64,000 nucleotides of DNA from Flavobacteriaceae bacterium PS02337 (GTDB lineage: Bacteria > Bacteroidota > Bacteroidia > Flavobacteriales > Flavobacteriaceae), in assembly GCA_029959285.1 (NCBI GenBank), contig JASCOE010000005.1, positions 295,626 through 359,625 on the forward strand, read 5' to 3'. The notes under the pieces were generated by a model, which ran no database searches, was not told where the DNA came from, and worked only from the letters and a program-made list of their open reading frames with translations. This document shows positions 43,779 through 52,761 of this stretch, piece after piece (positions within the stretch are counted from its first letter, which is position 1; each line of letters starts with the position of its first letter). Made by a program: the position numbers and the translations under genes.

Positions 43779-44168
43779 TTATTTCCCTGGTTTAAGCAAG
43801 AAAACAGTTTTGTATCTTTTTTTAATCTCGGCTAGATTTCTTTCAGCTTCGATTCTCGTTTTAAAATTACCAACTATTACCTTGTAGTTTGGAGTGCTGA
43901 AAATTATCGTCCCGTCGATGTTGGAATTTTCTCTCTTAAAATCAGATAGTGTTTTTTTTGCTTCATCGCTTTTGCCACTAAAGATTTGAATTCTATAGGT
44001 GTCGTTTGTATTTATTGACGTGTTAATTTTACGCTTCTCGTTTAACAATTGCTCAAATTTAGGGTCTTGGTTCAATGTTAAATTTTGGTCTTGTGCGTTA
44101 ATATTGTGTGTAAAAGCAATCGATGTAATTGTTAATAACAGATTTTTTGAAGGACTTAAAATTCTCAT
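43779..44168 (-). CDS. Small exported SPOR domain protein
   Basis: The 129-residue protein has a short signal-like N-terminus (LLLTITSIAFTHNINAQ) and a C-terminal SPOR domain of about 70 residues (TYRIQIFSGKSDEAKKTLSDFKRENSNIDGTIIFSTPNYKVIVGNFKTRIEAERNLAEIKKRYKTVFLL). SPOR domains bind denuded peptidoglycan strands, often at the division site. I start it at ATG 44168, because an in-frame ATG at 44189 would overlap the -7 box at 44194-44187. The SPOR region spans residues 60-126. Confidence 0.9.
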   Translation of the reverse strand: MRILSPSKNLLLTITSIAFTHNINAQDQNLTLNQDPKFEQLLNEKRKINTSINTNDTYRIQIFSGKSDEAKKTLSDFKRENSNIDGTIIFSTPNYKVIVGNFKTRIEAERNLAEIKKRYKTVFLLKPGK

Positions 44169-44186
44169 AATGTGATGGTTTTTGTG

Positions 44187-44194
44187 CAAAAATA
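44187..44194 (-). promoter_or_regulatory. Promoter -7 element of the SPOR gene
   Basis: On the minus strand TATTTTTG (44194-44187) matches TAnnTTTG, 18 nt before the ATG at 44168. No matching TTG was found upstream. Confidence 0.5.
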
Positions 44195-44271
44195 CTATTT
44201 AAAGTTTGAGTGTAAAATTTTAATATTATTTAGAATTGATATAAATTGATATTTAAGGGTATTTTAAGGTT

Positions 44272-44300
44272 TTGAGAATAGTTCATAAGTCGTATTTTTG
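44272..44300 (+). promoter_or_regulatory. Promoter of the act-cox operon
   Basis: TTG (44272-44274) and TATTTTTG (44293-44300) are 18 nt apart. The leader to the actA ATG at 44388 would be about 80 nt. Confidence 0.75.
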
Positions 44301-44387
44301 TGCAAGTTTTAAAAGAGGGTGTGTGTTTTTCCTGCTTTAGTACAGAAAAAATCATACCAAAAATTAGTAGACAATTATTTATACTAT

Positions 44388-45716
44388 ATGAAAAAGGTGG
44401 GTAACCATAATTCGATCTCAAGAAAATTGCTGTTTGGCTTATCGCTGACGTTAATTTTCTCCCTAACTTCATTTGCTCAAGATGCTGCTGCTCCGGCGGC
44501 GCCTGAAGCTGCGGCTGCTGCTCCTGCTGCAGGTGGCGGTGATTCAGTAAAAGGGAAGGAACTTTTTAATGCAAATTGCGCTGCATGTCACAAATTAGAT
44601 GCTAAATCAACTGGTCCTGCTTTAAGAGGAGTAGCTGCTAAGCATGATATGGCTTGGATTTACAAGTGGGTGCATAACAGTTCTGACATGATTAAGTCAG
44701 GTGATGCTGTTGCTGTTAAGCTTTTTGAAGAAAATAACAAATCTGTTATGACTTCTTTTCCTCAGTTATCTGAAGGTGATATTGATAACATTATAGCATA
44801 TACTTCTGAAGTAAAAGCTGAGCCTGCTAAGGTTCCTGGAGCTTTGCCAACTGGTGATGTTCAACAAGGTGGTGGAATTTCAAACAACATTATTTTAGGA
44901 GCTCTTGCTCTTGTAATGGCTATTTTGGTTGTGATGTTGTTCATGGTGAACAAAGTATTAACTAAAGTTGCGAATAAAAACGGTATTGAAGTTGCTCCAA
45001 AAGAAGCTAGAACGCCAATTTGGAAAGCTTTCGTTAAAAATCAATTTTTGGTTTTAGTGACTTCTATATTTTTGCTTTTGGCAAGTGGTTATTTCGTTTA
45101 CGGATACTTAATGCAAGTAGGTGTAGATCAAAATTATGAGCCAATTCAGCCAATTCACTATTCTCACAAAATTCACGCTGGTGATAATGAAATCAATTGT
45201 AAATATTGTCACTCTGCTGCTCGTGTAAGTAAAACTGCTGGTATTCCTTCTTTAAATGTTTGTATGAATTGTCATAAAAATATTTCTGAGGTTGCTGAAA
45301 CAACTGCTACTCCTGAGTACAGTAAAGCTTTCTATGATGCACAGATTCAAAAATTATATGATGCTGTTGGATGGGATAAAGCGAAACAAGCTTATACTGG
45401 GAAAACACAGCCTGTAAAATGGGTTCGTATTCATAACTTACCTGACTTTGTTTACTTTAATCACTCACAACACGTTTCTGTTGCAGGTATTGAATGTCAA
45501 ACTTGTCACGGACCAGTGCAAGAATTTGAAATCATGAAGCAATACTCTAAATTAACAATGGGATGGTGTGTTGATTGCCATAGAAAAACTGATGTTAAGA
45601 TGGAAGGTAATGCTTACTATGACAAAATTCATGCTGAACTTTCTAAAAAATACGGTGTAGAGAAATTAACTGCAGCGCAAATGGGAGGTTTAGAATGCGG
45701 TAAATGCCACTATTAA
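44388..45716 (+). CDS. actA: Alternative complex III multiheme cytochrome c subunit ActA
   Basis: ActA carries electrons inside alternative complex III, the quinol:cytochrome c oxidoreductase that replaces bc1 here. The 442-residue protein has a signal peptide ending LTSFAQ, an Ala/Pro linker, a monoheme domain (CAACH, about residue 70), transmembrane segments near 165-185 and 205-230, and a C-terminal multiheme domain with CKYCH, CMNCH, CQTCH, CVDCH and CGKCH. That gives six CxxCH motifs, one more than the pentaheme form described in Rhodothermus. I start it at MKKVGNHN (44388). It heads the operon. Confidence 0.93.
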   Translation: MKKVGNHNSISRKLLFGLSLTLIFSLTSFAQDAAAPAAPEAAAAAPAAGGGDSVKGKELFNANCAACHKLDAKSTGPALRGVAAKHDMAWIYKWVHNSSDMIKSGDAVAVKLFEENNKSVMTSFPQLSEGDIDNIIAYTSEVKAEPAKVPGALPTGDVQQGGGISNNIILGALALVMAILVVMLFMVNKVLTKVANKNGIEVAPKEARTPIWKAFVKNQFLVLVTSIFLLLASGYFVYGYLMQVGVDQNYEPIQPIHYSHKIHAGDNEINCKYCHSAARVSKTAGIPSLNVCMNCHKNISEVAETTATPEYSKAFYDAQIQKLYDAVGWDKAKQAYTGKTQPVKWVRIHNLPDFVYFNHSQHVSVAGIECQTCHGPVQEFEIMKQYSKLTMGWCVDCHRKTDVKMEGNAYYDKIHAELSKKYGVEKLTAAQMGGLECGKCHY

Positions 45717-45748
45717 TCGATTTATTAAGATTTTAATATATATATACA

Positions 45749-48700
45749 ATGTCATCAAACAAAAAATACTGGAAAAGTGTTGAAGAGCTAGAAAATAGCT
45801 CTATTGTTGAGGCGCTTAGAAATAACGAATTTGTTGAAGAAATTCCTACTGATGAGTTTTTAGGTAATGCTGATGCTTTATCTACATCTGGGACTTCACG
45901 TCGTGACTTTTTAAAGTACGTAGGGTTTAGTACTGCAGCTGTTACATTAGCTGCTTGCGAAGGTCCGGTTCACAAGTCTATCCCTTATGTTTTACAACCA
46001 GAACAAATCATTCCTGGTGTTGCAGATTATTATGCAACTACTGTTTTTGATGGTTTTGATTTTGCTAACCTTTTGGTAAAAACTCGTGAGGGTCGTCCAA
46101 TTAAAATTGAAAACAATACAATTGCTGGAGCTAAATTTGCAGCGAATGCAAGAATTCATGCTTCTATCTTAGGATTGTATGATAGCGCTCGTTTGAAAGA
46201 GCCAAAAGTTGATGGTAAAAATGCTACATGGTCAGCAGTTGATTTAAGAATTAAATCAAGTTTAGCTGATGCAAAAGCTAAAGGTGGACAAGTAGTATTA
46301 TTGACTAATACTTTAGCGAGTCCATCTACAGAAAAATTAATCGGAGAGTTTATTGCTAAAAATCCAAATGCTAAGCATGTGGTATATGATGCAGTTTCTT
46401 CATCTGAAGCTTTAGATGCTTTTGAATCTGTCTATGGTCAAAGAGCTTTAGTTGATTACGATTTTTCTAAATCTTCTTTAATTGTTTCTGTTGGTGCTGA
46501 TTTCTTAGGAGACTGGCAAGGTGGTGGATATGATTCTGGATATGCAAAAGGACGTATTCCTCAAAATGGTAAAATGTCTCGTCATTTCCAGTTTGAATCA
46601 AATATGACATTATCTGGAGCAGCGGCTGATAAGCGTGTTCCAATGACTACTGCTGTTCAGAAACAAGCTTTAGTTCAAATTTATAATATTATTGCAGGTG
46701 CATCTGTATCTGTAGCTTTAGATGAAAAAGTTAAAGCTGAAGTAGTAAAAGCTGCTCAGCAACTTAAAGCTGCTGGTTCAAAAGGAGTTTTAGTATCTGG
46801 AATTGAAGATAAAAATGCTCAATTATTAGTTTTAGCTATCAACCAAATATTAGCAAGTGAAGCTTTTACTACTGCTGGGGCTAGACAAATTAGAAAAGGT
46901 TCTAATGCTGTTGTTTCTCAGTTGATTAAAGATTTGAATGCGGGAAGTGTTCATACTTTAATTATGAGTGGTGTTAATCCTGTTTATACATTAGCTGATT
47001 CTAATGCTTTTGTATCTGGATTGAAAAAAGTTAAAACATCGGTTTCTTTTTCATTAAAAGAAGATGAAACTGCATCTGTTGTTACAGTTGCTGCTCCGGC
47101 TCCTCACTATTTAGAGTCTTGGGGTGATGTTGAAATAACAAGCGGAACTTATAGTTTAACTCAGCCTACAATTCGTCCAATCTTTAATACGAAACAATTT
47201 CAAGATGTTTTATTGTCATTAAATGGTGCTGCAGGTACTTTTTATGATTACTTAAAAGCTAACTCTGGAGTATTTACTGCAGGTTCTTCTTGGAATAAAG
47301 TATTACATGATGGTGTAGCTGTTGTTGGAACTACGGCTTTATCTGGTGGTGCTATAGATGCTGCTTCTGCTGCTAATGCTATTGCAAAATCTAAATCAGC
47401 TGGAGATTTCGAATTAGTATTATATACTAAAACAGGATTAGGTGACGGGCAACATGCTAATAACCCATGGTTACAAGAGTTTCCAGATCCAATTACTAGA
47501 GTTTCTTGGGATAACTATGTTACAGTTTCAAATGCTGATGCTAAAAAACTTGGTTTATCTAATGAAATTGTTGCAAACGGTGGTTTAAATGGTAGCTATG
47601 CTACAATTACGACAGCTGATGGTGTTAAATTGGAAAATGTTCCAGTTATCGTTCAGCCAGGTCAAGCAGTTGGAACTTTAGGTTTAGCTCTTGGATACGG
47701 TCGTAAAGCTGCTTTGAAAGAAGAAATGCAAGTAGGTTTAAATGCTTACGCCTTATATAAAGGATTTAATGGAGTTCAATCTGTTTCTATCGTTAAAGCT
47801 GTTGGAGAACATGAGTTTGCTTGTGTTCAAGGTCAGAAAACATTAATGGGTAGAGGGGATATTATTAAAGAAACTACATTAGAAGTATTTAATAGTAAAG
47901 ATGCAGAACATTGGAATGAAAAACCAATGGTATCTTTAGATCACCAAGAAGTAGAGGCTACAACTGTTGACTTATGGGAATCTTTCGATCGTTCGACAGG
48001 TCATCACTTTAACCTTTCAATCGACTTAAATGCTTGTACTGGATGTGGGGCTTGTGTTATTGCTTGTCACGCTGAAAACAACGTTCCTGTTGTAGGTAAA
48101 GCAGAAGTTAGAAGAAGTCGTGATATGCACTGGTTGCGTATCGATAGATACTATTCTTCTGAAAGTACTTTTGAAGGTGATAACGAAAGAAAAGAAGGAA
48201 TTGCTGGTTTATCTAGTTCATTGTCTACATTCAATGAAATGGAAAAACCTGGAGATAATCCACAGGTTGCATTCCAACCAGTAATGTGTCAGCACTGTAA
48301 TCACGCTCCTTGTGAAACTGTATGTCCAGTAGCTGCAACATCTCATGGTCGTCAAGGTCAAAATCACATGGCTTATAACAGATGTGTTGGTACTCGTTAT
48401 TGTGCAAACAACTGTCCTTATAAAGTTCGTCGTTTCAACTGGTTCTTGTACAACAAGAATAGTGAATTCGATTATCATATGAATGACGATTTAGGTCGTA
48501 TGGTGTTAAACCCAGACGTAAACGTTCGTTCTCGTGGAGTTATGGAAAAATGTTCTTTCTGTATCCAAAGTACCCAAGCTGTGATTCTTCAGGCAAAACG
48601 TGAAGGTAGAGTAGTGGCGAAAGATGAGTTCAACAATGCTTGTGCTTGTTCTGCAGCTTGTTCTTCTGGAGCTATGGTCTTTGGAGACGTAAATGATAAA

Positions 48701-48808
48701 GAAAGTGAAGTTGCTAAACTTGCTGAAAGCGAAAGAGCATACCACTTATTAGAGCATGTTGGTACAAAACCAAATGTTTTCTATCATGTAAAAGTTAGAA
48801 ACACTTAG
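45749..48808 (+). CDS. actB: Alternative complex III subunit ActB, molybdopterin-oxidoreductase-like with iron-sulfur domain
   Basis: ActB combines a domain related to molybdopterin oxidoreductases, which in ACIII carries no cofactor, with a C-terminal ferredoxin-like domain. The 1019-residue protein has a Tat motif TSRRDFLKYVG (R51 R52) and a hydrophobic stretch to LAACE. The first 730 residues are the MopB-like part. The last 290 hold the cluster ligands CTGCGACVIACHAENN, CQHCNHAPCETVCPVAATSH, CVGTRYCANNCPYKVRRFNW and CSFCIQSTQ, as expected for three [4Fe-4S] and one [3Fe-4S]. It is second in the operon, 32 bp after actA. Confidence 0.94.
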   Translation: MSSNKKYWKSVEELENSSIVEALRNNEFVEEIPTDEFLGNADALSTSGTSRRDFLKYVGFSTAAVTLAACEGPVHKSIPYVLQPEQIIPGVADYYATTVFDGFDFANLLVKTREGRPIKIENNTIAGAKFAANARIHASILGLYDSARLKEPKVDGKNATWSAVDLRIKSSLADAKAKGGQVVLLTNTLASPSTEKLIGEFIAKNPNAKHVVYDAVSSSEALDAFESVYGQRALVDYDFSKSSLIVSVGADFLGDWQGGGYDSGYAKGRIPQNGKMSRHFQFESNMTLSGAAADKRVPMTTAVQKQALVQIYNIIAGASVSVALDEKVKAEVVKAAQQLKAAGSKGVLVSGIEDKNAQLLVLAINQILASEAFTTAGARQIRKGSNAVVSQLIKDLNAGSVHTLIMSGVNPVYTLADSNAFVSGLKKVKTSVSFSLKEDETASVVTVAAPAPHYLESWGDVEITSGTYSLTQPTIRPIFNTKQFQDVLLSLNGAAGTFYDYLKANSGVFTAGSSWNKVLHDGVAVVGTTALSGGAIDAASAANAIAKSKSAGDFELVLYTKTGLGDGQHANNPWLQEFPDPITRVSWDNYVTVSNADAKKLGLSNEIVANGGLNGSYATITTADGVKLENVPVIVQPGQAVGTLGLALGYGRKAALKEEMQVGLNAYALYKGFNGVQSVSIVKAVGEHEFACVQGQKTLMGRGDIIKETTLEVFNSKDAEHWNEKPMVSLDHQEVEATTVDLWESFDRSTGHHFNLSIDLNACTGCGACVIACHAENNVPVVGKAEVRRSRDMHWLRIDRYYSSESTFEGDNERKEGIAGLSSSLSTFNEMEKPGDNPQVAFQPVMCQHCNHAPCETVCPVAATSHGRQGQNHMAYNRCVGTRYCANNCPYKVRRFNWFLYNKNSEFDYHMNDDLGRMVLNPDVNVRSRGVMEKCSFCIQSTQAVILQAKREGRVVAKDEFNNACACSAACSSGAMVFGDVNDKESEVAKLAESERAYHLLEHVGTKPNVFYHVKVRNT

Positions 48809-48842
48809 TAAAATTATTAATTAAGAAACAATATAAAGGATT

Positions 48843-50246
48843 ATGTCGTCTCACTACGAAGCACCCATTAGAAAACCTTTAGTTATAGGTGATAAATCTT
48901 ATCACGATGTAACTGTAGATGTGGCAGCACCTGTTGAAGGTCCTGCAAATAAACAATGGTGGATTGTATTTTCAATCGCATTAATAGCCTTCCTTTGGGG
49001 GTTAGGTTGTATAATTTACACCGTATCTACCGGTATCGGAACATGGGGATTAAATAAAACAGTTGGTTGGGCTTGGGATATTACTAACTTCGTTTGGTGG
49101 GTTGGTATTGGTCACGCTGGAACTTTGATTTCTGCAGTACTATTACTTTTCCGTCAACGTTGGAGAATGGCAATTAACCGTTCTGCAGAAGCTATGACTA
49201 TCTTCTCAGTAGTTCAAGCAGGTTTATTCCCAATCATTCACATGGGACGTCCATGGTTAGCATACTGGGTATTACCTATTCCAAATCAATTTGGATCTTT
49301 ATGGGTAAACTTTAACTCACCATTGCTTTGGGACGTATTTGCAATTTCTACTTATCTTTCAGTATCATTAGTTTTCTGGTGGACTGGGTTATTGCCTGAC
49401 TTTGCAATGCTACGTGATAGAGCTATAACTCCATTTAATAAAAGAGTTTATTCTATCTTAAGTTTTGGATGGAGCGGTAGAGCAAAAGACTGGCAACGTT
49501 TTGAAGAAGTATCTTTAGTATTAGCTGGTTTAGCTACTCCTCTTGTACTTTCTGTACACACTATTGTATCTATGGACTTTGCTACTTCTGTAATTCCTGG
49601 ATGGCATACAACAATTTTCCCTCCTTACTTCGTTGCAGGAGCGGTTTTCTCAGGATTCGCAATGGTAAATACCTTGTTGATTGTTATGAGAAAAGTTTCT
49701 AATCTTGAAGCATATATTACATTGCAACATATCGAATTAATGAATATCATTATTATGATTACAGGTTCGATTGTAGGGGTGGCATATATCACAGAGCTAT
49801 TTGTAGCTTGGTATTCAGGAGTAGAGTATGAGCAATATGCATTCTTAAACAGAGCTACTGGGCCTTACTGGTGGGCATATTGGTCGATGATGACTTGTAA
49901 CGTTTTCTCTCCACAATTTATGTGGTTTAAGAAATTAAGAACAAGTATCATGTTCTCATTCATCATCTCGATTGTAGTAAACATCGGTATGTGGTTTGAA
50001 AGATTCGTAATTATTGTTACTTCTTTACATAGAGATTACCTTCCATCTTCTTGGACAATGTTCTCACCAACATTTGTTGATATTGGAATTTTCATTGGAA
50101 CAATTGGTTTCTTCTTTGTATTGTTTTTATTATACTCTAGAACATTCCCTGTAATTGCTCAGGCAGAGGTAAAAACAATTTTGAAAGGAACAGGAGATAA
50201 TTACATTAGAGAAAGAGCAAATAGTAAAGATTCACATCATGAGTAA
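48843..50246 (+). CDS. actC: Alternative complex III subunit ActC (NrfD-like quinol-binding protein)
   Basis: ActC is the NrfD/PsrC-type membrane subunit thought to bind quinol. The 467-residue protein has about ten transmembrane segments and the family motifs WAWDITNFVWWVGIGHAGTLISAVLLLFRQRWRMAINRSAEAMTIF, LSVHTIVSMDFATSVIPGWHTTIFPPYFVAGAVFSG and WWAYWSMMTCNVFSPQFMW. Its stop overlaps the actD start by 8 bp, so translation is coupled. It sits between the iron-sulfur subunit and the DUF3341 subunit, as in other ACIII operons. Confidence 0.95.
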   Translation: MSSHYEAPIRKPLVIGDKSYHDVTVDVAAPVEGPANKQWWIVFSIALIAFLWGLGCIIYTVSTGIGTWGLNKTVGWAWDITNFVWWVGIGHAGTLISAVLLLFRQRWRMAINRSAEAMTIFSVVQAGLFPIIHMGRPWLAYWVLPIPNQFGSLWVNFNSPLLWDVFAISTYLSVSLVFWWTGLLPDFAMLRDRAITPFNKRVYSILSFGWSGRAKDWQRFEEVSLVLAGLATPLVLSVHTIVSMDFATSVIPGWHTTIFPPYFVAGAVFSGFAMVNTLLIVMRKVSNLEAYITLQHIELMNIIIMITGSIVGVAYITELFVAWYSGVEYEQYAFLNRATGPYWWAYWSMMTCNVFSPQFMWFKKLRTSIMFSFIISIVVNIGMWFERFVIIVTSLHRDYLPSSWTMFSPTFVDIGIFIGTIGFFFVLFLLYSRTFPVIAQAEVKTILKGTGDNYIRERANSKDSHHE

Positions 50247-50763
50247 TAAAGTAATATACGCCATTTATAATGACGATGATATTTTGATGAATGCAGTTAA
50301 GAAAACTAGAGCTGCACATCATCATATTGAAGAAGTTTTTACTCCATTCCCAGTTCACGGATTGGATAAAGCTATGGGCTTAGCGCCAACAAGATTAGCA
50401 ATTTGTGCGTTCCTTTATGGATGTGTTGGTATTTCTGTTGCAACAACAATGATGAGTTATATTATGATTCATGATTGGCCACAGGATATTGGAGGTAAAC
50501 CAAGTTTTAGTTTCATTCAAAACATGCCTTCTTTCGTGCCAATTATGTTCGAGATGACTGTATTTTTTGCAGCTCACTTAATGGTAATTACTTTTTACAT
50601 GAGAAGTAGATTATGGCCATTTAAAGAAGCTGAAAATCCAGACGTAAGAACAACTGATGATCACTTCTTAATGGAAGTAGCAGTAAATGACAACGAAGCT
50701 GAATTAGTTTCTTTCTTTGAAGGGACAGGAGCTGTTGAAGTTAAAGTAATAGAAAAGAATTAA
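50239..50763 (+). CDS. actD: Alternative complex III subunit ActD (DUF3341)
   Basis: The 174-residue protein matches DUF3341, the small ACIII subunit with a cytoplasmic N-terminal domain (IYAIYNDDDILMNAVKKTRAAHHHIEEVFTPFPVHGLDKAMGL) and two transmembrane helices (RLAICAFLYGCVGISVATTMMSYIM and PIMFEMTVFFAAHLMVITFYM). A short soluble end with TDDHFLMEV follows. It has no cofactor motif and contributes to the membrane arm. It overlaps actC by 8 bp and ends 8 bp before actE. Confidence 0.94.
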   Translation: MSNKVIYAIYNDDDILMNAVKKTRAAHHHIEEVFTPFPVHGLDKAMGLAPTRLAICAFLYGCVGISVATTMMSYIMIHDWPQDIGGKPSFSFIQNMPSFVPIMFEMTVFFAAHLMVITFYMRSRLWPFKEAENPDVRTTDDHFLMEVAVNDNEAELVSFFEGTGAVEVKVIEKN

Positions 50764-50771
50764 TTGTAGCT

Positions 50772-51317
50772 ATGAAAAGGATATATAAAATAACACTTTT
50801 AGTTGGTATAACTATTTTAGTTTCATCTTGCCACAATAATTCGGCACCAAACTATCAGTATTTCCCAAATATGTATGAATCTGTTGCTTACGAGCCATAT
50901 ACAGAAGCAAAAATATTTAAAGGAGGAAAAGAAGGACAGCTTCCTGTTGCAGGAACTATCAATAGAGGTTTTGAGCCTTATGAGTATGAAAATTCAACTG
51001 CTGGTTATGAGTTGGCTAAAGCTAATTTGAAATCACCTTTGGATTCTATTGAAAGAAATTCTGGAAAAGGAAAAGAACTTTTCGAAATTTACTGTATCAG
51101 CTGCCATGGTGCAACTGGAAATGGTAAAGGTAAATTGGTTGAAAGAGAAAAATTTCTTGGAGTACCTAGCTATAAAGACAGAGTTATCACTGAAGGAAGT
51201 ATCTTTCACGTTGAGACTTATGGTTTAAATGCAATGGGTTCACATGCAAATCAATTAAGTGCTCACGAACGTTGGTTAGTTGCTGACTATGTTCTGAAAC
51301 TAAAAAGCCAATTATAA
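50772..51317 (+). CDS. actE: Alternative complex III monoheme cytochrome c lipoprotein ActE
   Basis: ActE is the monoheme cytochrome c subunit that hands electrons on toward the oxidase. The 181-residue protein has a lipoprotein signal peptide with lipobox LVSSC (C20), a linker with FPNMYESVAYEPY, and one haem-binding motif C108-I-S-C111-H112 in GKELFEIYCISCHGATGNGKGKL. A later Met in LNAMGSHANQ is a possible axial ligand. It lies between actD and actF with 8 bp or less on each side. Confidence 0.93.
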   Translation: MKRIYKITLLVGITILVSSCHNNSAPNYQYFPNMYESVAYEPYTEAKIFKGGKEGQLPVAGTINRGFEPYEYENSTAGYELAKANLKSPLDSIERNSGKGKELFEIYCISCHGATGNGKGKLVEREKFLGVPSYKDRVITEGSIFHVETYGLNAMGSHANQLSAHERWLVADYVLKLKSQL

Positions 51318-51344
51318 TTGTTGAACAAACTGATCGTAATAGAT

Positions 51345-52742
51345 ATGTATACATTTTCAAGTAAATTAAAAACTTTTTCTATCATCTTAATGGCCGTTGG
51401 TTTATTAGGAATTGGGTATGGTTTTTTAAGTGCACCAAAAGATATTCAAGAAGTTGAAAAAATACTAGCTGCAGATGAACATGGTTCTCATGGTACTGCA
51501 CATGAAGAAAAAGCGGAGGCATCTCACAAAGAAGCGGGTCATCATGAGGCTGCTGCTGAGGCATCACATGATTCTCACAAAGGAGCTGAACATGCTGAAG
51601 TTTCTGGTGCAAATGAGCACGAAAAACATTTAGAGCATGTATTGCACCAATTGCAAAACAAACCTTGGTCTGCATTATACGTAGCTTGTATTTTCTTTTT
51701 ACTACTTTCAATGGGAGTTTTAGCTTTTTATGCTATTCAACAAGTTGCACAAGCAGGTTGGTCTCCAGTTTTATTTAGAGTTATGCAAGGTATTACAGCT
51801 TACTTGCCAGCTGGTTCTGTAATCTTTTTTATAATTTTAGTATTATGTGGACTACATTTCAATCATATTTTTGTATGGTTAGGTGAAGGGGTAACAGATC
51901 CTAAAAGTCCAAACTATGATGCAATTATTGCAGGTAAGTCAGGATATTTAAACTTTCCTTTCTGGATTGCTAGAGCTTTTATCTTTTTATTAGGATGGAA
52001 CATTTACCGTCATATTTCTAGAAAAAACTGTTTAGCACAAGATGAGGCAAATGATGATCTTTACTACAAAAAGAATTTCAAAGCTTCTGCTGGATTCTTA
52101 GTTTTCTTTATCGTTTCTGAGTCTATTATGTCTTGGGACTGGATTATGTCTTTTGATCCACACTGGTTTAGTACTTTATTCGGATGGTATGTATTTGCTT
52201 CTTTCTTTGTAAGTGGTATTACTACTATTGCTTTAGTAACAATATATTTAAAATCAAAAGGGTATTTAGAGTATGTAAATACAAGCCATATTCACGATTT
52301 AGCTAAATTTATGTTTGGTATTAGTGTTTTCTGGACTTATTTATGGTTTTCTCAATTTATGCTAATCTGGTATGCTAACATTCCAGAAGAGGTTACTTAT
52401 TTTGTAACAAGAATTCAATTATATAACTTGCCTTTCTTTGGAGCGGTTCTTATGAATTTTGTTTTCCCATTATTAATATTAATCAACACAGACTTCAAAC
52501 GTCTTAGCTGGGTTATTGTTATGGCGGGTGTTGTAATATTATTAGGTCATTATGTTGATTTCTTTAATATGATTATGCCTGGTACTGTTGGAGACAAATG
52601 GTTTATCGGAGTTCCTGAAATTGCGTCGATTCTTTTCTTCTTAGGTTTATTTATATTTGTTGTATTTACTGCATTAACTAAATCTCCTTTGCTTGCAAAA
52701 AGAAATCCTTTCATTGAAGAAAGTAAACATTTCCATTATTAA
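51345..52742 (+). CDS. actF: Alternative complex III subunit ActF with a His-rich insertion
   Basis: ActF is an ActC-related membrane subunit with about ten helices. The 465-residue protein starts at MYTFSSKLKTF (51345). The upstream in-frame TTG at 51318 is unlikely. Between the first helix (9-29) and the second, at about residue 108, lies a hydrophilic stretch with 13 histidines in residues 46-101, written as runs such as EHGSHGTAHE, HKEAGHHEAA and EHEKHLEHVLHQ. The rest has DWIMSFDPHWFSTLFGWYVFASFFVSG and LPFFGAVLMNFVFPLLILIN. It is the last act gene, followed 19 bp later by coxB. Confidence 0.92.
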   Translation: MYTFSSKLKTFSIILMAVGLLGIGYGFLSAPKDIQEVEKILAADEHGSHGTAHEEKAEASHKEAGHHEAAAEASHDSHKGAEHAEVSGANEHEKHLEHVLHQLQNKPWSALYVACIFFLLLSMGVLAFYAIQQVAQAGWSPVLFRVMQGITAYLPAGSVIFFIILVLCGLHFNHIFVWLGEGVTDPKSPNYDAIIAGKSGYLNFPFWIARAFIFLLGWNIYRHISRKNCLAQDEANDDLYYKKNFKASAGFLVFFIVSESIMSWDWIMSFDPHWFSTLFGWYVFASFFVSGITTIALVTIYLKSKGYLEYVNTSHIHDLAKFMFGISVFWTYLWFSQFMLIWYANIPEEVTYFVTRIQLYNLPFFGAVLMNFVFPLLILINTDFKRLSWVIVMAGVVILLGHYVDFFNMIMPGTVGDKWFIGVPEIASILFFLGLFIFVVFTALTKSPLLAKRNPFIEESKHFHY

Positions 52743-52761
52743 TATTTAAAGAAATAAACAG

